Assembly (NCBI GenBank): GCA_001464575.1
Contig: LNFE01000209.1
Span: forward strand, 62,001 to 126,000
Reading direction: 5' to 3'
From: Acidobacteria bacterium Ga0077553
GTDB lineage: Bacteria > Acidobacteriota > Terriglobia > Bryobacterales > Bryobacteraceae
Length of the DNA stretch: 64,000 nt
Shown: piece by piece, positions 40,030 through 49,392 of the stretch
Position numbering within the stretch: position 1 is the first letter of the stretch
Layout of the letters: the number at the start of each line of letters is the position of its first letter
Notes under the pieces: model-generated
What the model was told of the DNA's origin: nothing
Seen by the model: only the letters and a program-made list of their open reading frames with translations
Databases searched by the model: none
Position numbers and translations under genes: made by a program

Positions 40030-41454
40030 ATGCCCTTCAACCTCCAACTCGCCACCACCACCCGGGACATCACGACGTTCGACTCGCCGAAGCTGCAGTT
40101 GACCCTGTCGCATGACGACGACAAGACCTTGATGGTGCCCAAGCCATCTCGTGACGGCGGAGCGTTGACCATCCTGTTTCAGGACGCCGCCGGCGACCCG
40201 GTCCGCCGCGTCAGTTCCCTGCTCCGGCAGCAGCTTTTCAACGACAGCCGCGTTGATGAAACGCTGGTGCTCGAGCCTCTGGCCCCCGGCGGCTCTCTGA
40301 CATGGACGGTGAATCTGGCCAAGTATATGTGGCCCTTGCCCGCTGGAGAATACACCGTGACAGCCTCGCTCGCCTGCCCGGGCGAAACGAACCCGGTGCT
40401 CAGTTCGCCGTTGCGGCTGCGGGTGCAGGCCGCGACGCTCAGCGATCTGGACGACGACCGCGATAACCCGATTCTCGATCGCCTCGATCTGCTAGTTACC
40501 GCCAACGGCCAAGGCGGCCCGCGGACCTGGCTTCGCCAGTTTAACCCCGGGCGCCCGCTCGCGGCCTGGTACAACGAAGCGGTGCCGATGCTGCCCGGCG
40601 CCACGAACCTGTTCTGCGCCGCGGCCGCCTATCGGCAGACGGAGAGCTTCGAACCGACCATGCGCCGCTGGATCGTCTGGCAGAACGGGTCGCAACTGCA
40701 GGCCGCGCTGCTAGCGGAAGGAAAGCCGACCGGCATGGGCCGCCGCGGGCAGGCTCCCGCGGGTCGGCAACTGCTCCGCCAGGCGTTTTATAACACGGCG
40801 AATCAGCTGTATGTTTTGTTCTGGAATCCGTCGGGCCGGTTGGAATGTTGCGAACTCACCAAGTCGGCGGTGGTGCCGATTGCGGCGTTTCCGCTGCCGG
40901 TGAAGGACGCTAGCCGCCTGGTGGTCCGCTGCTTGGATGAGGTGCTCCACATCGCCGGCCCTCATGAGGGATTGACGTATTGGACCGCCAGCCTCAAAGG
41001 CAAAATCCTCTCGACGACGCTGGTGCACGGCTCGACCCTTCCTCTGCACGTTGCGACGCTCCAACCGGAGTTCGGCCGGCTGACAGCCATTTTTAATGAG
41101 CCAAGCGACCCGCCCACTATCGAGATGGTCCACCTCGACCCCCGCTACACCGCCAAGCCGTTTATCTCCCGCCGCGAACTCCCGATTGCCGGCCCTTTTC
41201 AGGAACTCGCCATGGACGCCGACCGGAACGGACGCTTCCACCTGCTGGTCACCACGACCGGCCGGCAGCTTTACTACTGTGGCCCCAATCTGGAACCGCT
41301 GCTGCTGGCTTCGGGCGAGGAGCGGTACTTCCCGCGGGTGCTGTGCCCCGGCCAGGTCTATCTTGGCTTTTACGAACGGGAAGCCGGCTTCCGGTTCCGG
41401 CAGTTCGCCACCAGCGCCAACCCGCCGGCGTTCTTGGAGTACCGGAATCTATGA
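40030..41454 (+). CDS. Hypothetical cassette protein with Ig-like N-terminal region
   Basis: Full ORF 6 nt after the metalloprotease gene; LEPLAPGGSLTWTVNLAKYMWPLPAGEYTVTASL resembles an Ig-like strand pattern. Confidence 0.7.
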   Translation: MPFNLQLATTTRDITTFDSPKLQLTLSHDDDKTLMVPKPSRDGGALTILFQDAAGDPVRRVSSLLRQQLFNDSRVDETLVLEPLAPGGSLTWTVNLAKYMWPLPAGEYTVTASLACPGETNPVLSSPLRLRVQAATLSDLDDDRDNPILDRLDLLVTANGQGGPRTWLRQFNPGRPLAAWYNEAVPMLPGATNLFCAAAAYRQTESFEPTMRRWIVWQNGSQLQAALLAEGKPTGMGRRGQAPAGRQLLRQAFYNTANQLYVLFWNPSGRLECCELTKSAVVPIAAFPLPVKDASRLVVRCLDEVLHIAGPHEGLTYWTASLKGKILSTTLVHGSTLPLHVATLQPEFGRLTAIFNEPSDPPTIEMVHLDPRYTAKPFISRRELPIAGPFQELAMDADRNGRFHLLVTTTGRQLYYCGPNLEPLLLASGEERYFPRVLCPGQVYLGFYEREAGFRFRQFATSANPPAFLEYRNL

Positions 41455-41939
41455 CGCGGCGGTGCTTCCTTTTCTTCCCCTGCTTTGCACCGAGCGCCCC
41501 CATGTTTACCCTCGAACTTCGCCTCTCCGGAGCTGATTTGACGGCCACACTCCGCAACCGGAGTAAAACGGCTCAGCGGTATCTCCACCAGTCGATGCTG
41601 CAACCGGTGACCCTGACGCTGGTGCACTCTTCGGGCCGGACCGTGGAGCCGGAAGATATGCGGGAGAGCGCCAAGTTTGACAACACGCCATATCGGCATC
41701 TGTATCAGACCCTGGCGCCGGGCGCGGCCGTGCCGCTGCTAACGGCGGCGGTTACCAAGGGCCAGCTCCGTTGGGGTCCGCTGTGGTGGGGCGATCTTGC
41801 TCCGGGACGTTACACAGCGACGGCTCACCTCGACCATCGGTTGAAGCAATGGGTGGACCGCGAAACGAAGCAGACCGGTACTTGGCCTGACTTGTGGACC
41901 GGGCCACTTACGTCCAATCCAGTGACGCTAAATATTTAA
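41451..41939 (+). CDS. Hypothetical Ig-like small protein (possible internal start at 41502)
   Basis: ATGA overlap with upstream gene; FTLELRLSGADLTATLRNRSKTAQRYLHQS...LAPGRYTATAHLDH beta-sandwich pattern. Confidence 0.65.
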   Translation: MTRRCFLFFPCFAPSAPMFTLELRLSGADLTATLRNRSKTAQRYLHQSMLQPVTLTLVHSSGRTVEPEDMRESAKFDNTPYRHLYQTLAPGAAVPLLTAAVTKGQLRWGPLWWGDLAPGRYTATAHLDHRLKQWVDRETKQTGTWPDLWTGPLTSNPVTLNI

Positions 41940-41976
41940 TCAAGACGGCGAAAGGGCGAGCCGATACGACTTACAG

Positions 41977-42855
41977 ATGCCGCCAAACGCCGCCAACTTC
42001 GTGGGTAGCAGTTCCCTCGTCTCGGACGTTCCTCAACTGCTGCAGAACCTGCCGGCGCTGCCAACCGTTTCGACGCGGCTGCTGGCTATGATGGGCCGGC
42101 CCGATGCGGACCTTAAGGCGGTGGGCACCCTGATTGCCTCGGACGGGGTGTTGACCGCCGAAGTGCTCCGGATTGCCAACTCGTCGATGTTTGGACTTCG
42201 CTCGGAGGTTCGTAGCGTCCTGCAGGCCATTGCTTTTCTTGGGCTTGAGCGCACTAAGGCGTTGGCGTGCACGGTCGCCATAAAAAATTATCTGGGGAAC
42301 GCGCTGCAGATTCCGGCTTTGCAGCGGACGTGGCGCCACAGCCTGGCCGTCGCGGTGCTGGCCGACGAACTGGCCAACTGGACACAGGCCGACGGCGCCG
42401 AGGCCTACACCGCGGGAATTCTGCACGATCTGGGAGCGCTCGGCCTGATCGCGATGTCCCCGGCCCGGTACTTGAAGCTGCTCGATGAGGCGGTCACCTC
42501 GGAGATCTCCCTGCTCGACCTGGAGCGCATCCATTATGGTCTCGACCACTGTGAAGCCGGCGGGTTTCTGGCCGGAGTCTGGAATCTTCCTCCGTTCATG
42601 GGGGAAGTAATGCGGCAGCACCATGCCCCGCTGACGCAGGCCCCATTCACGCTGCTTGGACTCACCCATTTTGCTTCGCGTGGCGCGGACCTGCTGGGTT
42701 TCTCGGTCGTCAACCGGCCCCCGGACACCAGTTCGCCAAATGCACTCGAAGAGTTCTACGAGAAACTCGCGCCCCGGCAAAAGGAGCGCGTCGTATTGAA
42801 TCTGGGCGACCTGCAACTGCTGATCGCCACCCGTGTGAACGCGATGGAGTCGTAG
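41977..42855 (+). CDS. HDOD domain-containing protein
   Basis: LPALPTVSTRLLAMMGRPDADLKAVGTLIASDGVLTAEVLRIANSSMFGLRSEVRSVLQAIAFLGLERTKAL. Confidence 0.9.
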   Translation: MPPNAANFVGSSSLVSDVPQLLQNLPALPTVSTRLLAMMGRPDADLKAVGTLIASDGVLTAEVLRIANSSMFGLRSEVRSVLQAIAFLGLERTKALACTVAIKNYLGNALQIPALQRTWRHSLAVAVLADELANWTQADGAEAYTAGILHDLGALGLIAMSPARYLKLLDEAVTSEISLLDLERIHYGLDHCEAGGFLAGVWNLPPFMGEVMRQHHAPLTQAPFTLLGLTHFASRGADLLGFSVVNRPPDTSSPNALEEFYEKLAPRQKERVVLNLGDLQLLIATRVNAMES

Positions 42856-42883
42856 GGTCCGCGAAACCCGCTACGCTAGAGGA

Positions 42884-44278
42884 ATGGGCCTCTCCAGCTC
42901 CTTCTTTGGGCAAAAATTCGGAATCTCGGAACGCGACCTCGATCGCTACCTCGCCGAGGCACTCGCGCGGGGCGCCGATTACGCCGACCTCTATTTCGAG
43001 TACCTCGCCACCTCGTCGATCTCGATTGACGAGTCGATTGTGAAGTCGGCCACGCAGGGCGTCTCGCTGGGGGTGGGCGTTCGCGTCATCTCCGGGGAAC
43101 GCACCGGCTACGCCTATTCGGACGACCTGAGCCCCGCCAAGATTTTGAAAGCCGCGGCCACCGCGGCCTGCATTGCGGACTCGCCGTCCAAAGTCGACAC
43201 GGTCGGCCTGACGCCTTCGCTGCAACACGACCTTTACCCGGTGCTCCGCGCTCCCATTGACCAGCCGCTCGAAGAGCGCGTCCTGCTGGTGAAGCGCGCC
43301 GATGCGGCCGCCCGCGCGAAAGATGCCCGCGTGATTCAGGTGCAGGGCTCCTATGCCGATTCCCTGCGCCACGTCCTGGTCGCCACCTCGGACGGCAAGC
43401 TGAGCTTCGACCGCCAGCCCATGGCCCGGCTCAACGTCAGCGTGCTCGCCCGCGAAGGCAACGGCATTCCGCAGCAGGGCTACTCCGGCGGCGGCGGGCG
43501 CGTGGGGCTCGATTTCTTCACGGGCGCCAACTCGCCGGAGGCTTACGCCGAAGAGGCGGTGCGCCAGGCGATTGTGCAGCTGGGCGCAGTGGAGGCTCCG
43601 GCCGGAGAGTCGGTGGTAGTCCTGGGCCCCGGCTGGCCCGGTGTGCTGCTGCATGAGGCGGTGGGCCATGGCCTGGAGGCAGACTTCAACCGCAAGGGCA
43701 CCTCGGCGTTTTCAGGGCGCGTGGGGCAGAAGGTCGCGAGTGACTTGTGCACAGTGATCGACGATGGCACCATCGACAGCCGCCGCGGTTCGCTGAACGT
43801 TGACGACGAGGCCAACCCCACGCGGCAGAACGTTCTGATCGCGGCCCGCCTGTCGGGCGGCCGGTCCACTGGTTCCGGACGCCGCGAGAATTATCAACAT
43901 ATTCCCATGCCCCGCATGACTAACACGTTTATGCTGTCTGGCGCCTCGACGCCCGAAGAGATTATCCGCTCCGTGCCCAAAGGCATCTACTGCGCCAACT
44001 TCGCTGGCGGCCAAGTGGACATCACCAGCGGCAACTTCGTCTTCTCGGCGTCGGAGAGTTACCTGATTGAGGACGGAAAGTTGACGCGCCCGGTGCGCGG
44101 GGCGACGCTCATCGGCAATGGCCCGGAGGCCATGCAGTATATTTCGATGGTCGGCAACGATTTGAAGCTCGACCAGGGGATTGGCATCTGCGGCAAGGAA
44201 GGCCAGAGCGTTCCGGTGGGCGTCGGCATCCCCACCGTCCGTATCGACAAAATGACCGTGGGAGGCACGGCCCGCTAA
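42884..44278 (+). CDS. tldD: TldD family metalloprotease
   Basis: GVLLHEAVGHGLEADFNRKGTSAFSGRVG (HExxxH), C-terminal KMTVGGTA. Confidence 0.93.
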   Translation: MGLSSSFFGQKFGISERDLDRYLAEALARGADYADLYFEYLATSSISIDESIVKSATQGVSLGVGVRVISGERTGYAYSDDLSPAKILKAAATAACIADSPSKVDTVGLTPSLQHDLYPVLRAPIDQPLEERVLLVKRADAAARAKDARVIQVQGSYADSLRHVLVATSDGKLSFDRQPMARLNVSVLAREGNGIPQQGYSGGGGRVGLDFFTGANSPEAYAEEAVRQAIVQLGAVEAPAGESVVVLGPGWPGVLLHEAVGHGLEADFNRKGTSAFSGRVGQKVASDLCTVIDDGTIDSRRGSLNVDDEANPTRQNVLIAARLSGGRSTGSGRRENYQHIPMPRMTNTFMLSGASTPEEIIRSVPKGIYCANFAGGQVDITSGNFVFSASESYLIEDGKLTRPVRGATLIGNGPEAMQYISMVGNDLKLDQGIGICGKEGQSVPVGVGIPTVRIDKMTVGGTAR

Positions 44279-45627
44279 TGACTGAACAACAGCTCCGCGA
44301 CGCGGCAGTCTCTGCCGTGCAGCAAGCCCTTGCGCTCGGCGCCACCGACGCGGAATGCACCATCTCCGACGGTAGCGAGTTCTCCGTCTCCGTGCGCCTC
44401 GGCGAAGTGGAGAAGCTGAAGGAAGCCGATTCCTGCGGCGCCGGCCTCCGCGTGCTTCTCGGCCAGAAGCAGGGCTCGTCGTACACGTCGGACCTGACGC
44501 CAGAAGGCATTCAACAGATGGTGGCCAGCGCCATCGACATTGCCCGGATCACGGAGCCCGATCCGTACGCCGGCTTGCCGGATGCGGCGGAGCTTGGCCA
44601 GCTTACAGGCGATCTGGCCCTGGCTTCGGAGCTGACCCTTTCGACGGCCGAGAAAATCGAACTGGCCAAACGGGCCGAGAAGGCCGCCCTCAGCCTGGAC
44701 CCGCGCATTACCAATTCTGATGGCGCGTCGTTTGATTCGCACTCGGGCACTCGCGTTTTCGCCAACTCTCGCGGCTTTCTGGGCAGCTACCGTTCGACGA
44801 GTTGCTCGCTCTCCGCCGTTCCGGTGGCCAAGTCGGGCGACCGCATGGAACGCGATTACTGGTACTCCATCGGCCGCGACCACACGACGCTTGAATCGCC
44901 GGAGTACATCGGGCGCCTCGCCGCTGAGCGGGTGCTGCGCCGCCTGGGCGCGCGCAAGATTCCCACGCAGCAGGCGACCATCGTGCTCGATCCGCGCGTG
45001 GCCCGGTCGCTGGTGGGGCATGTGTTCAGCGCCGTGACTGGTGATGCGATCTATCGCAAGAGCTCGTTCCTGCTCGACAAGATCGATCAGAAAGTGGCGG
45101 CCGCGGCCGTGACCATCGTCGATGATCCGACGATCCCTGGCCTGTTTGGCTCCTCACCGTTTGATGACGAAGGCGTCCCCGGCCGCCGGAACGTGATCAT
45201 CGAAAGCGGGGTGTTGAAGACGTATCTTCTCCACACTTATACGGCCCGCAAGCTGAGCCTGAAGACAACTGGAAACGCCTCGCGCGGCTTGACCGGGAGC
45301 CCGGGCACCGGCCACGGAAACCTGTATCTCGAAGCGGGCACGATGACGCCGGAGGAGATTCTGCGGGCGGTCGGCACCGGGCTGTTTATCACCGAACTGA
45401 TTGGCCAAGGCGTGAATACGGTGAACGGCGATTACTCGCGCGGCGCCTGCGGCCTGTGGATTGAAAACGGCGAGCTCACCTACCCTGTTGCCGAAGTCAC
45501 GGTTGCTGGTAACCTGAGCGAGATGCTCGAAAACATCCTCTACATTGGCAACGATCTGGAGTTCCGCGGCTCCACCTCGGCCCCCACGATCGCCATCGGG
45601 GGCATGACCATCAGCGGGGTGCAATGA
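44278..45627 (+). CDS. pmbA: TldE/PmbA family protein
   Basis: Paired with tldD with ATGA-type overlap; RGLTGSPGTGHGNLYLEAGTMTPEEIL; VNTVNGDYSRGACGLWIENGEL. Confidence 0.92.
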   Translation: MTEQQLRDAAVSAVQQALALGATDAECTISDGSEFSVSVRLGEVEKLKEADSCGAGLRVLLGQKQGSSYTSDLTPEGIQQMVASAIDIARITEPDPYAGLPDAAELGQLTGDLALASELTLSTAEKIELAKRAEKAALSLDPRITNSDGASFDSHSGTRVFANSRGFLGSYRSTSCSLSAVPVAKSGDRMERDYWYSIGRDHTTLESPEYIGRLAAERVLRRLGARKIPTQQATIVLDPRVARSLVGHVFSAVTGDAIYRKSSFLLDKIDQKVAAAAVTIVDDPTIPGLFGSSPFDDEGVPGRRNVIIESGVLKTYLLHTYTARKLSLKTTGNASRGLTGSPGTGHGNLYLEAGTMTPEEILRAVGTGLFITELIGQGVNTVNGDYSRGACGLWIENGELTYPVAEVTVAGNLSEMLENILYIGNDLEFRGSTSAPTIAIGGMTISGVQ

Positions 45628-46052
45628 TCAAGATCGTTCTGCTGATCGTGCTCGTGTTCGGCGGCGCGGCGTATTGGTACATCTCGCAGCCGAAGGTCAC
45701 CACGGGCCCCGCGCCGATTACGCCGGAAGCCAAGGCCTACGTGCGCAGCCTGCAACTGGCCGAGGTGGAGATGAAAGCGATTGAGAGCTTTGCCTCCCAA
45801 CGCGTGGTCGAGATCACCGGCAAGATTACGAATAATGGCGACCGTAAGCTGAAGCTGGTGGAGCTCAATTGCGTCTTCGCCGATCCCTACGGCCAGCCGG
45901 TCTCCCGCGAGCGGGTGGCCATTGTGCGGGCGAGTAAGGGCGGCCTGGCCCCTGGCGAAACCAAGGCCTTCCGTCTGCCTTTCGATAACCTTCCGCCCGG
46001 TTGGAATCAGGCGCTTCCGCAACTCGTCATCGCCCAGATCGAATTCGAATAA
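45624..46052 (+). CDS. Hypothetical protein with N-terminal TM helix (FxLYD/DUF-like beta-sandwich)
   Basis: MIKIVLLIVLVFGGAAYWYISQP; VVEITGKITNNGDRKLKLVELNCVFADPYG; overlaps pmbA stop. Confidence 0.75.
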   Translation: MIKIVLLIVLVFGGAAYWYISQPKVTTGPAPITPEAKAYVRSLQLAEVEMKAIESFASQRVVEITGKITNNGDRKLKLVELNCVFADPYGQPVSRERVAIVRASKGGLAPGETKAFRLPFDNLPPGWNQALPQLVIAQIEFE

Positions 46053-46055
46053 CCC

Positions 46056-47576
46056 ATGTCCAAACTGCTTCTCGTCGAGGATGACCCCGACCAGCTCGAG
46101 ATCCGCACGCTGATCCTGGAGCAGGCCGGGCATTGCGTTTTCGGCGCGGCCTCGAGCACCGAAGCGTTGGCGCTGGCCCAGGAGCACCAGCCTTCGTTGG
46201 TTGTAATGGATCTTCGCCTGCCCCGCACGACCGACGGGATCGCGCTGATCTCCGCGCTGCGCGCGCTGACGCCCGCGCCCCGCATTGTCGTCCTTTCGGG
46301 CTGGACGGCTGACCTGGCCACCGCGCCCGATGTCGACGCCGTGCTGGCCAAACCTGTGCGCACCCCCGAACTGATCCATCTCATCGCCCGCCTTTCGGCG
46401 TGTCTGCTCTGCCTCCTGTTCCCGCTAGCCGCGGCCACGATCGAGTTGAAGGAACCCGCAGAAGTTCTGGCGGAGATCACGGCGCCGGTCTCCGATTGGC
46501 AGACCCAACCGAAGATCGCGGACGTTCTGCTGGACGGACAACCGAAGGTCCAAATCCCGCTCGTCGCTCCGCGGCAGACGGTGTTCCTCGGGCGCCTATC
46601 CGCCGGCCGCCACGAGGTGACGTTGGCTAACGCGAGCATCAAACTCTCCGTAACCTCGGAGCCGATTCATGTCCATACGCCGGTGCTGTTTGAGCGGAAG
46701 AACGCGATCGGCAAGTTCACCGACGCGCCGCTGCTGACGTACGTCGAGTGGCTCAACGAGAACGGGCAGAAGGTGCTGCAGTACTCGGTGATCTTTTCGA
46801 ATGAAGACGGTGGCACGTCCACTCGCTATCTGATGGCCCGCTGGGGCCGCACCACCGACATCGAGTTCGTCTACAAGGTCTACTTCCGTCCGGATGGTTC
46901 GAAGGAGAAAGCGATCATCCAGGGCCGCGGGCATAAGGATCTGGTTTTCACCGGGCCGTTTGAAGACAGCCATCCGCTGCTGATGCCCGTGACGGACAAC
47001 AACATGGTGGCCGGCGAAGGCCCTTCGGCGGTCCGCTACCAGCCGGCGGCCATGCTGGTGGATCTGCAGTCCGCCTCGCGGGAATCCGTGATGGATCAGG
47101 CACCCTTCACGTGGCAGGCCATGACGAAGGAGCTGATCCGCGAAGGCAAGCTGCGCCCGTTCGGCACGGAGCGCGGCGAAGATATCTCCGATCCGCGGAA
47201 CTATTTGTATCTTGAATTTGCGGTGAAGAACCAGATCTCCCGCGTGGCCGCGATGGTGAAACTACGAAACGAACCCAAATGGCGGATGTCGCATCTCGGC
47301 GTCCCCGGCGCGGGGGTGGAACGCGATGGCTGGGTGCGCACCACGATCGAACTGCCTCCCGGTACGGCGGCGAAGGATGTGGCCGAGATTAGCATTCAGT
47401 GTCTCGCCGCGGACCGCGCCAGGCAGCTTGGCCGCTGCGAGATCCCGGCGGTCGGGAAGGCGTTTTTCCTGCGGCCGGACATGCTTCCCGGCGAATCGTT
47501 CTTCAGTTCCGGCGCCCACGCCCCCATTGTTCTGCGGGTGGGGGAAGCGTGGTCATGGACCTTAAGCTCAAAGTAA
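46056..47576 (+). CDS. Response-regulator receiver domain fused to an extracytoplasmic-looking C-terminal region
   Basis: REC: LLVEDDPDQLEIRTLILEQAG...LVVMDLRLPRTTDG...IVVLSGW...AKPVRTPELI; then LSACLLCLLFPLAAATIEL and about 370 aa without recognised motifs. Confidence 0.8.
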   Translation: MSKLLLVEDDPDQLEIRTLILEQAGHCVFGAASSTEALALAQEHQPSLVVMDLRLPRTTDGIALISALRALTPAPRIVVLSGWTADLATAPDVDAVLAKPVRTPELIHLIARLSACLLCLLFPLAAATIELKEPAEVLAEITAPVSDWQTQPKIADVLLDGQPKVQIPLVAPRQTVFLGRLSAGRHEVTLANASIKLSVTSEPIHVHTPVLFERKNAIGKFTDAPLLTYVEWLNENGQKVLQYSVIFSNEDGGTSTRYLMARWGRTTDIEFVYKVYFRPDGSKEKAIIQGRGHKDLVFTGPFEDSHPLLMPVTDNNMVAGEGPSAVRYQPAAMLVDLQSASRESVMDQAPFTWQAMTKELIREGKLRPFGTERGEDISDPRNYLYLEFAVKNQISRVAAMVKLRNEPKWRMSHLGVPGAGVERDGWVRTTIELPPGTAAKDVAEISIQCLAADRARQLGRCEIPAVGKAFFLRPDMLPGESFFSSGAHAPIVLRVGEAWSWTLSSK

Positions 47577-47779
47577 TTCCGCGCAGCCCCTGCACCGAGT
47601 TTGCCGGGGAGATGTCGGACGGCACCGTGAAGATCAAGCTCAAGGCGGTGCCCGAAGACGGCAAGGCCAATGCGGCGTTGATCGCGTTTCTGGCCAGTCA
47701 CTATGACGTGCCGCAGTCTGCGGTGGAGATCCTTTCCGGCGCTACTTCGCAGCGGAAACTGGTGCGGGTGCACCTTTAG
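47555..47779 (+). CDS. DUF167 (YggU) family protein
   Basis: MDLKLKVIPRSPCTEFAGEMSDGTVKIKLKAVPEDGKANAALIAFLASHYDVPQSAVEILSGATSQRKLVRV. Confidence 0.88.
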   Translation: MDLKLKVIPRSPCTEFAGEMSDGTVKIKLKAVPEDGKANAALIAFLASHYDVPQSAVEILSGATSQRKLVRVHL

Positions 47780-48287
47780 CTTTAAGGTAGTCCTCGGCCA
47801 GCCGTTTGGCTACTTTCTCCGCGACATCCGCCGCCGCGCCTTTGAACTTTCCGCCGAGCGACTCCTGGGTCGTCGACCAGATGACGTCGCCCTCCGCCGT
47901 CACCAAGCGCACCGACGCGGTCGCTTCGTGCTTTCGTTCGACGATGCGCTGCGCTTCGCTATCGCCCACCTGCGCACCGATGCCGCGGCCCAACATGGAA
48001 CCCCGGTTACTTCCGGCTCCGATGCTGGTTCGCGCGGAGATTCCCTCGCTGGTTTGAAAGGTGTCGGTGAAGATCAGGTCCTCGGCCGACCCGCGGAGAA
48101 TGGCGTCGGCGCGATCCGGATTTTCCGTGAGTTGAAAGAGTTTGGTGGCTTGAATCGCGGTGATGATCATGTCGCGCATGTGGCCGGCAGTGTCGCCGCC
48201 GTTCAGCTTCTCGACGCAAATGCGCCTCACCTGCAGCAGTTCTTCGCCGTGCAGACTGGCCGCCAACAAGAACAGTACGAATCTCAT
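47742..48287 (-). CDS. Hypothetical secreted protein
   Basis: MRFVLFLLAASLHGEELLQVRRICVEKL; overlaps upstream gene by 4 nt. Confidence 0.7.
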   Translation of the reverse strand: MRFVLFLLAASLHGEELLQVRRICVEKLNGGDTAGHMRDMIITAIQATKLFQLTENPDRADAILRGSAEDLIFTDTFQTSEGISARTSIGAGSNRGSMLGRGIGAQVGDSEAQRIVERKHEATASVRLVTAEGDVIWSTTQESLGGKFKGAAADVAEKVAKRLAEDYLKAKGAPAPVSAAK

Positions 48288-48730
48288 CCTTTACCCGCCT
48301 TCCGCGCCTCTTCATCCTGGAAGGTGACCTTCCGTCCGGTGCGGGCTTCAAGGCTTACTAGCAGCGCCCGCACGTCGCTTTTTTCGACGCGGAAGATCAT
48401 CGCCTGCTGCCGCCCCTCGGCGTCTTCATAGCCGACCGTCAGGAAGTGTTTTCGTGTCTTCGCCAGGAGGAAAATGGGCGACACCAGCACGGCGGAGAGA
48501 TACCGCCGGTCCACCTTCTGGCCGTACTCCAACTGGTTGATCCGTTCGAAGGGCACTGTCAACGCCTGCTTCTTGAACTGCACCACCAATTGCGCCGCGT
48601 CGGCGGTGTTCATTCGCGCCTCGGCCTTCTCCTTCAAGTCGGCGACGGTTCCCCCGATGTACTCCACCCGGCCTCCCGGCCCCGCGGCCAGCGCCAATGC
48701 TCCCCAGATGAAAAACGCGAGTAAGCGCAT
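48284..48730 (-). CDS. Hypothetical secreted protein
   Basis: MRLLAFFIWGALALAAGPGGRVEYIGGTVADLKEKAEARMNT. Confidence 0.7.
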   Translation of the reverse strand: MRLLAFFIWGALALAAGPGGRVEYIGGTVADLKEKAEARMNTADAAQLVVQFKKQALTVPFERINQLEYGQKVDRRYLSAVLVSPIFLLAKTRKHFLTVGYEDAEGRQQAMIFRVEKSDVRALLVSLEARTGRKVTFQDEEARKAGKG

Positions 48731-48780
48731 GCATGGGGGAAGTGCAAATCTCCGCCGTATCCTCTCGGCATTTTTTGGGC

Positions 48781-49392
48781 ATGATGGTAGCAGTGGACGA
48801 CGTCATCATCTCTCCGGATACCCGCCGCGCGAATCGCATTCCCCCTGGCCAATCGCAGACCGTGAAATGGCCGGTTCTCGATGCCTTCGGCCCGCCTGAT
48901 CTGGACGCCTCCCGCTGGACCCTCACCGTGACGGGCCTGGTTGAGCAGGAGGTGACCTTTAGCTGGGAGCAGTTCCTGGCGCTGCCCCGCGTGAAGGTCC
49001 ATTCCGATTTCCATTGCGTGACGCGGTGGTCGCGGCTCGACAACCTTTGGGAGGGTGTCTCGACGCGCCATCTGGTGGAACTCGCGGGAGGCGTTAAGCC
49101 GGAGTGTACCCACGTTCTTGCCCACGGCTACGACGGCTCCTGGACCACCAATCTCCCGTTGGCCGACTTCCTGGCGGAGGACGCTCTCGTCGCCATCACC
49201 CACGACGGTGAGCCGTTGACGCTCGAACATGGCGCCCCGGCGCGGCTGGTGGTTCCTTTGCTGTACGCCTGGAAGTCCGCCAAGTGGCTCCGGGCGCTCG
49301 AATTCCTTTCGGCCGACCGGGCGGGATTCTGGGAGCGGAACGGTTACCATATGCACGGCGACCCCTGGAAGGAGGAGCGCTTTGGTTGGTAG
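48781..49392 (+). CDS. Sulfite oxidase-like molybdopterin-dependent oxidoreductase
   Basis: LTVTGLVEQEVTFSWEQFLALPRVKVHSDFHCVTRWSRLDNLWEGV; GYDGSWTTNLPLADF; HGAPARLVVPLLYAWKSAKWL. Confidence 0.87.
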   Translation: MMVAVDDVIISPDTRRANRIPPGQSQTVKWPVLDAFGPPDLDASRWTLTVTGLVEQEVTFSWEQFLALPRVKVHSDFHCVTRWSRLDNLWEGVSTRHLVELAGGVKPECTHVLAHGYDGSWTTNLPLADFLAEDALVAITHDGEPLTLEHGAPARLVVPLLYAWKSAKWLRALEFLSADRAGFWERNGYHMHGDPWKEERFGW

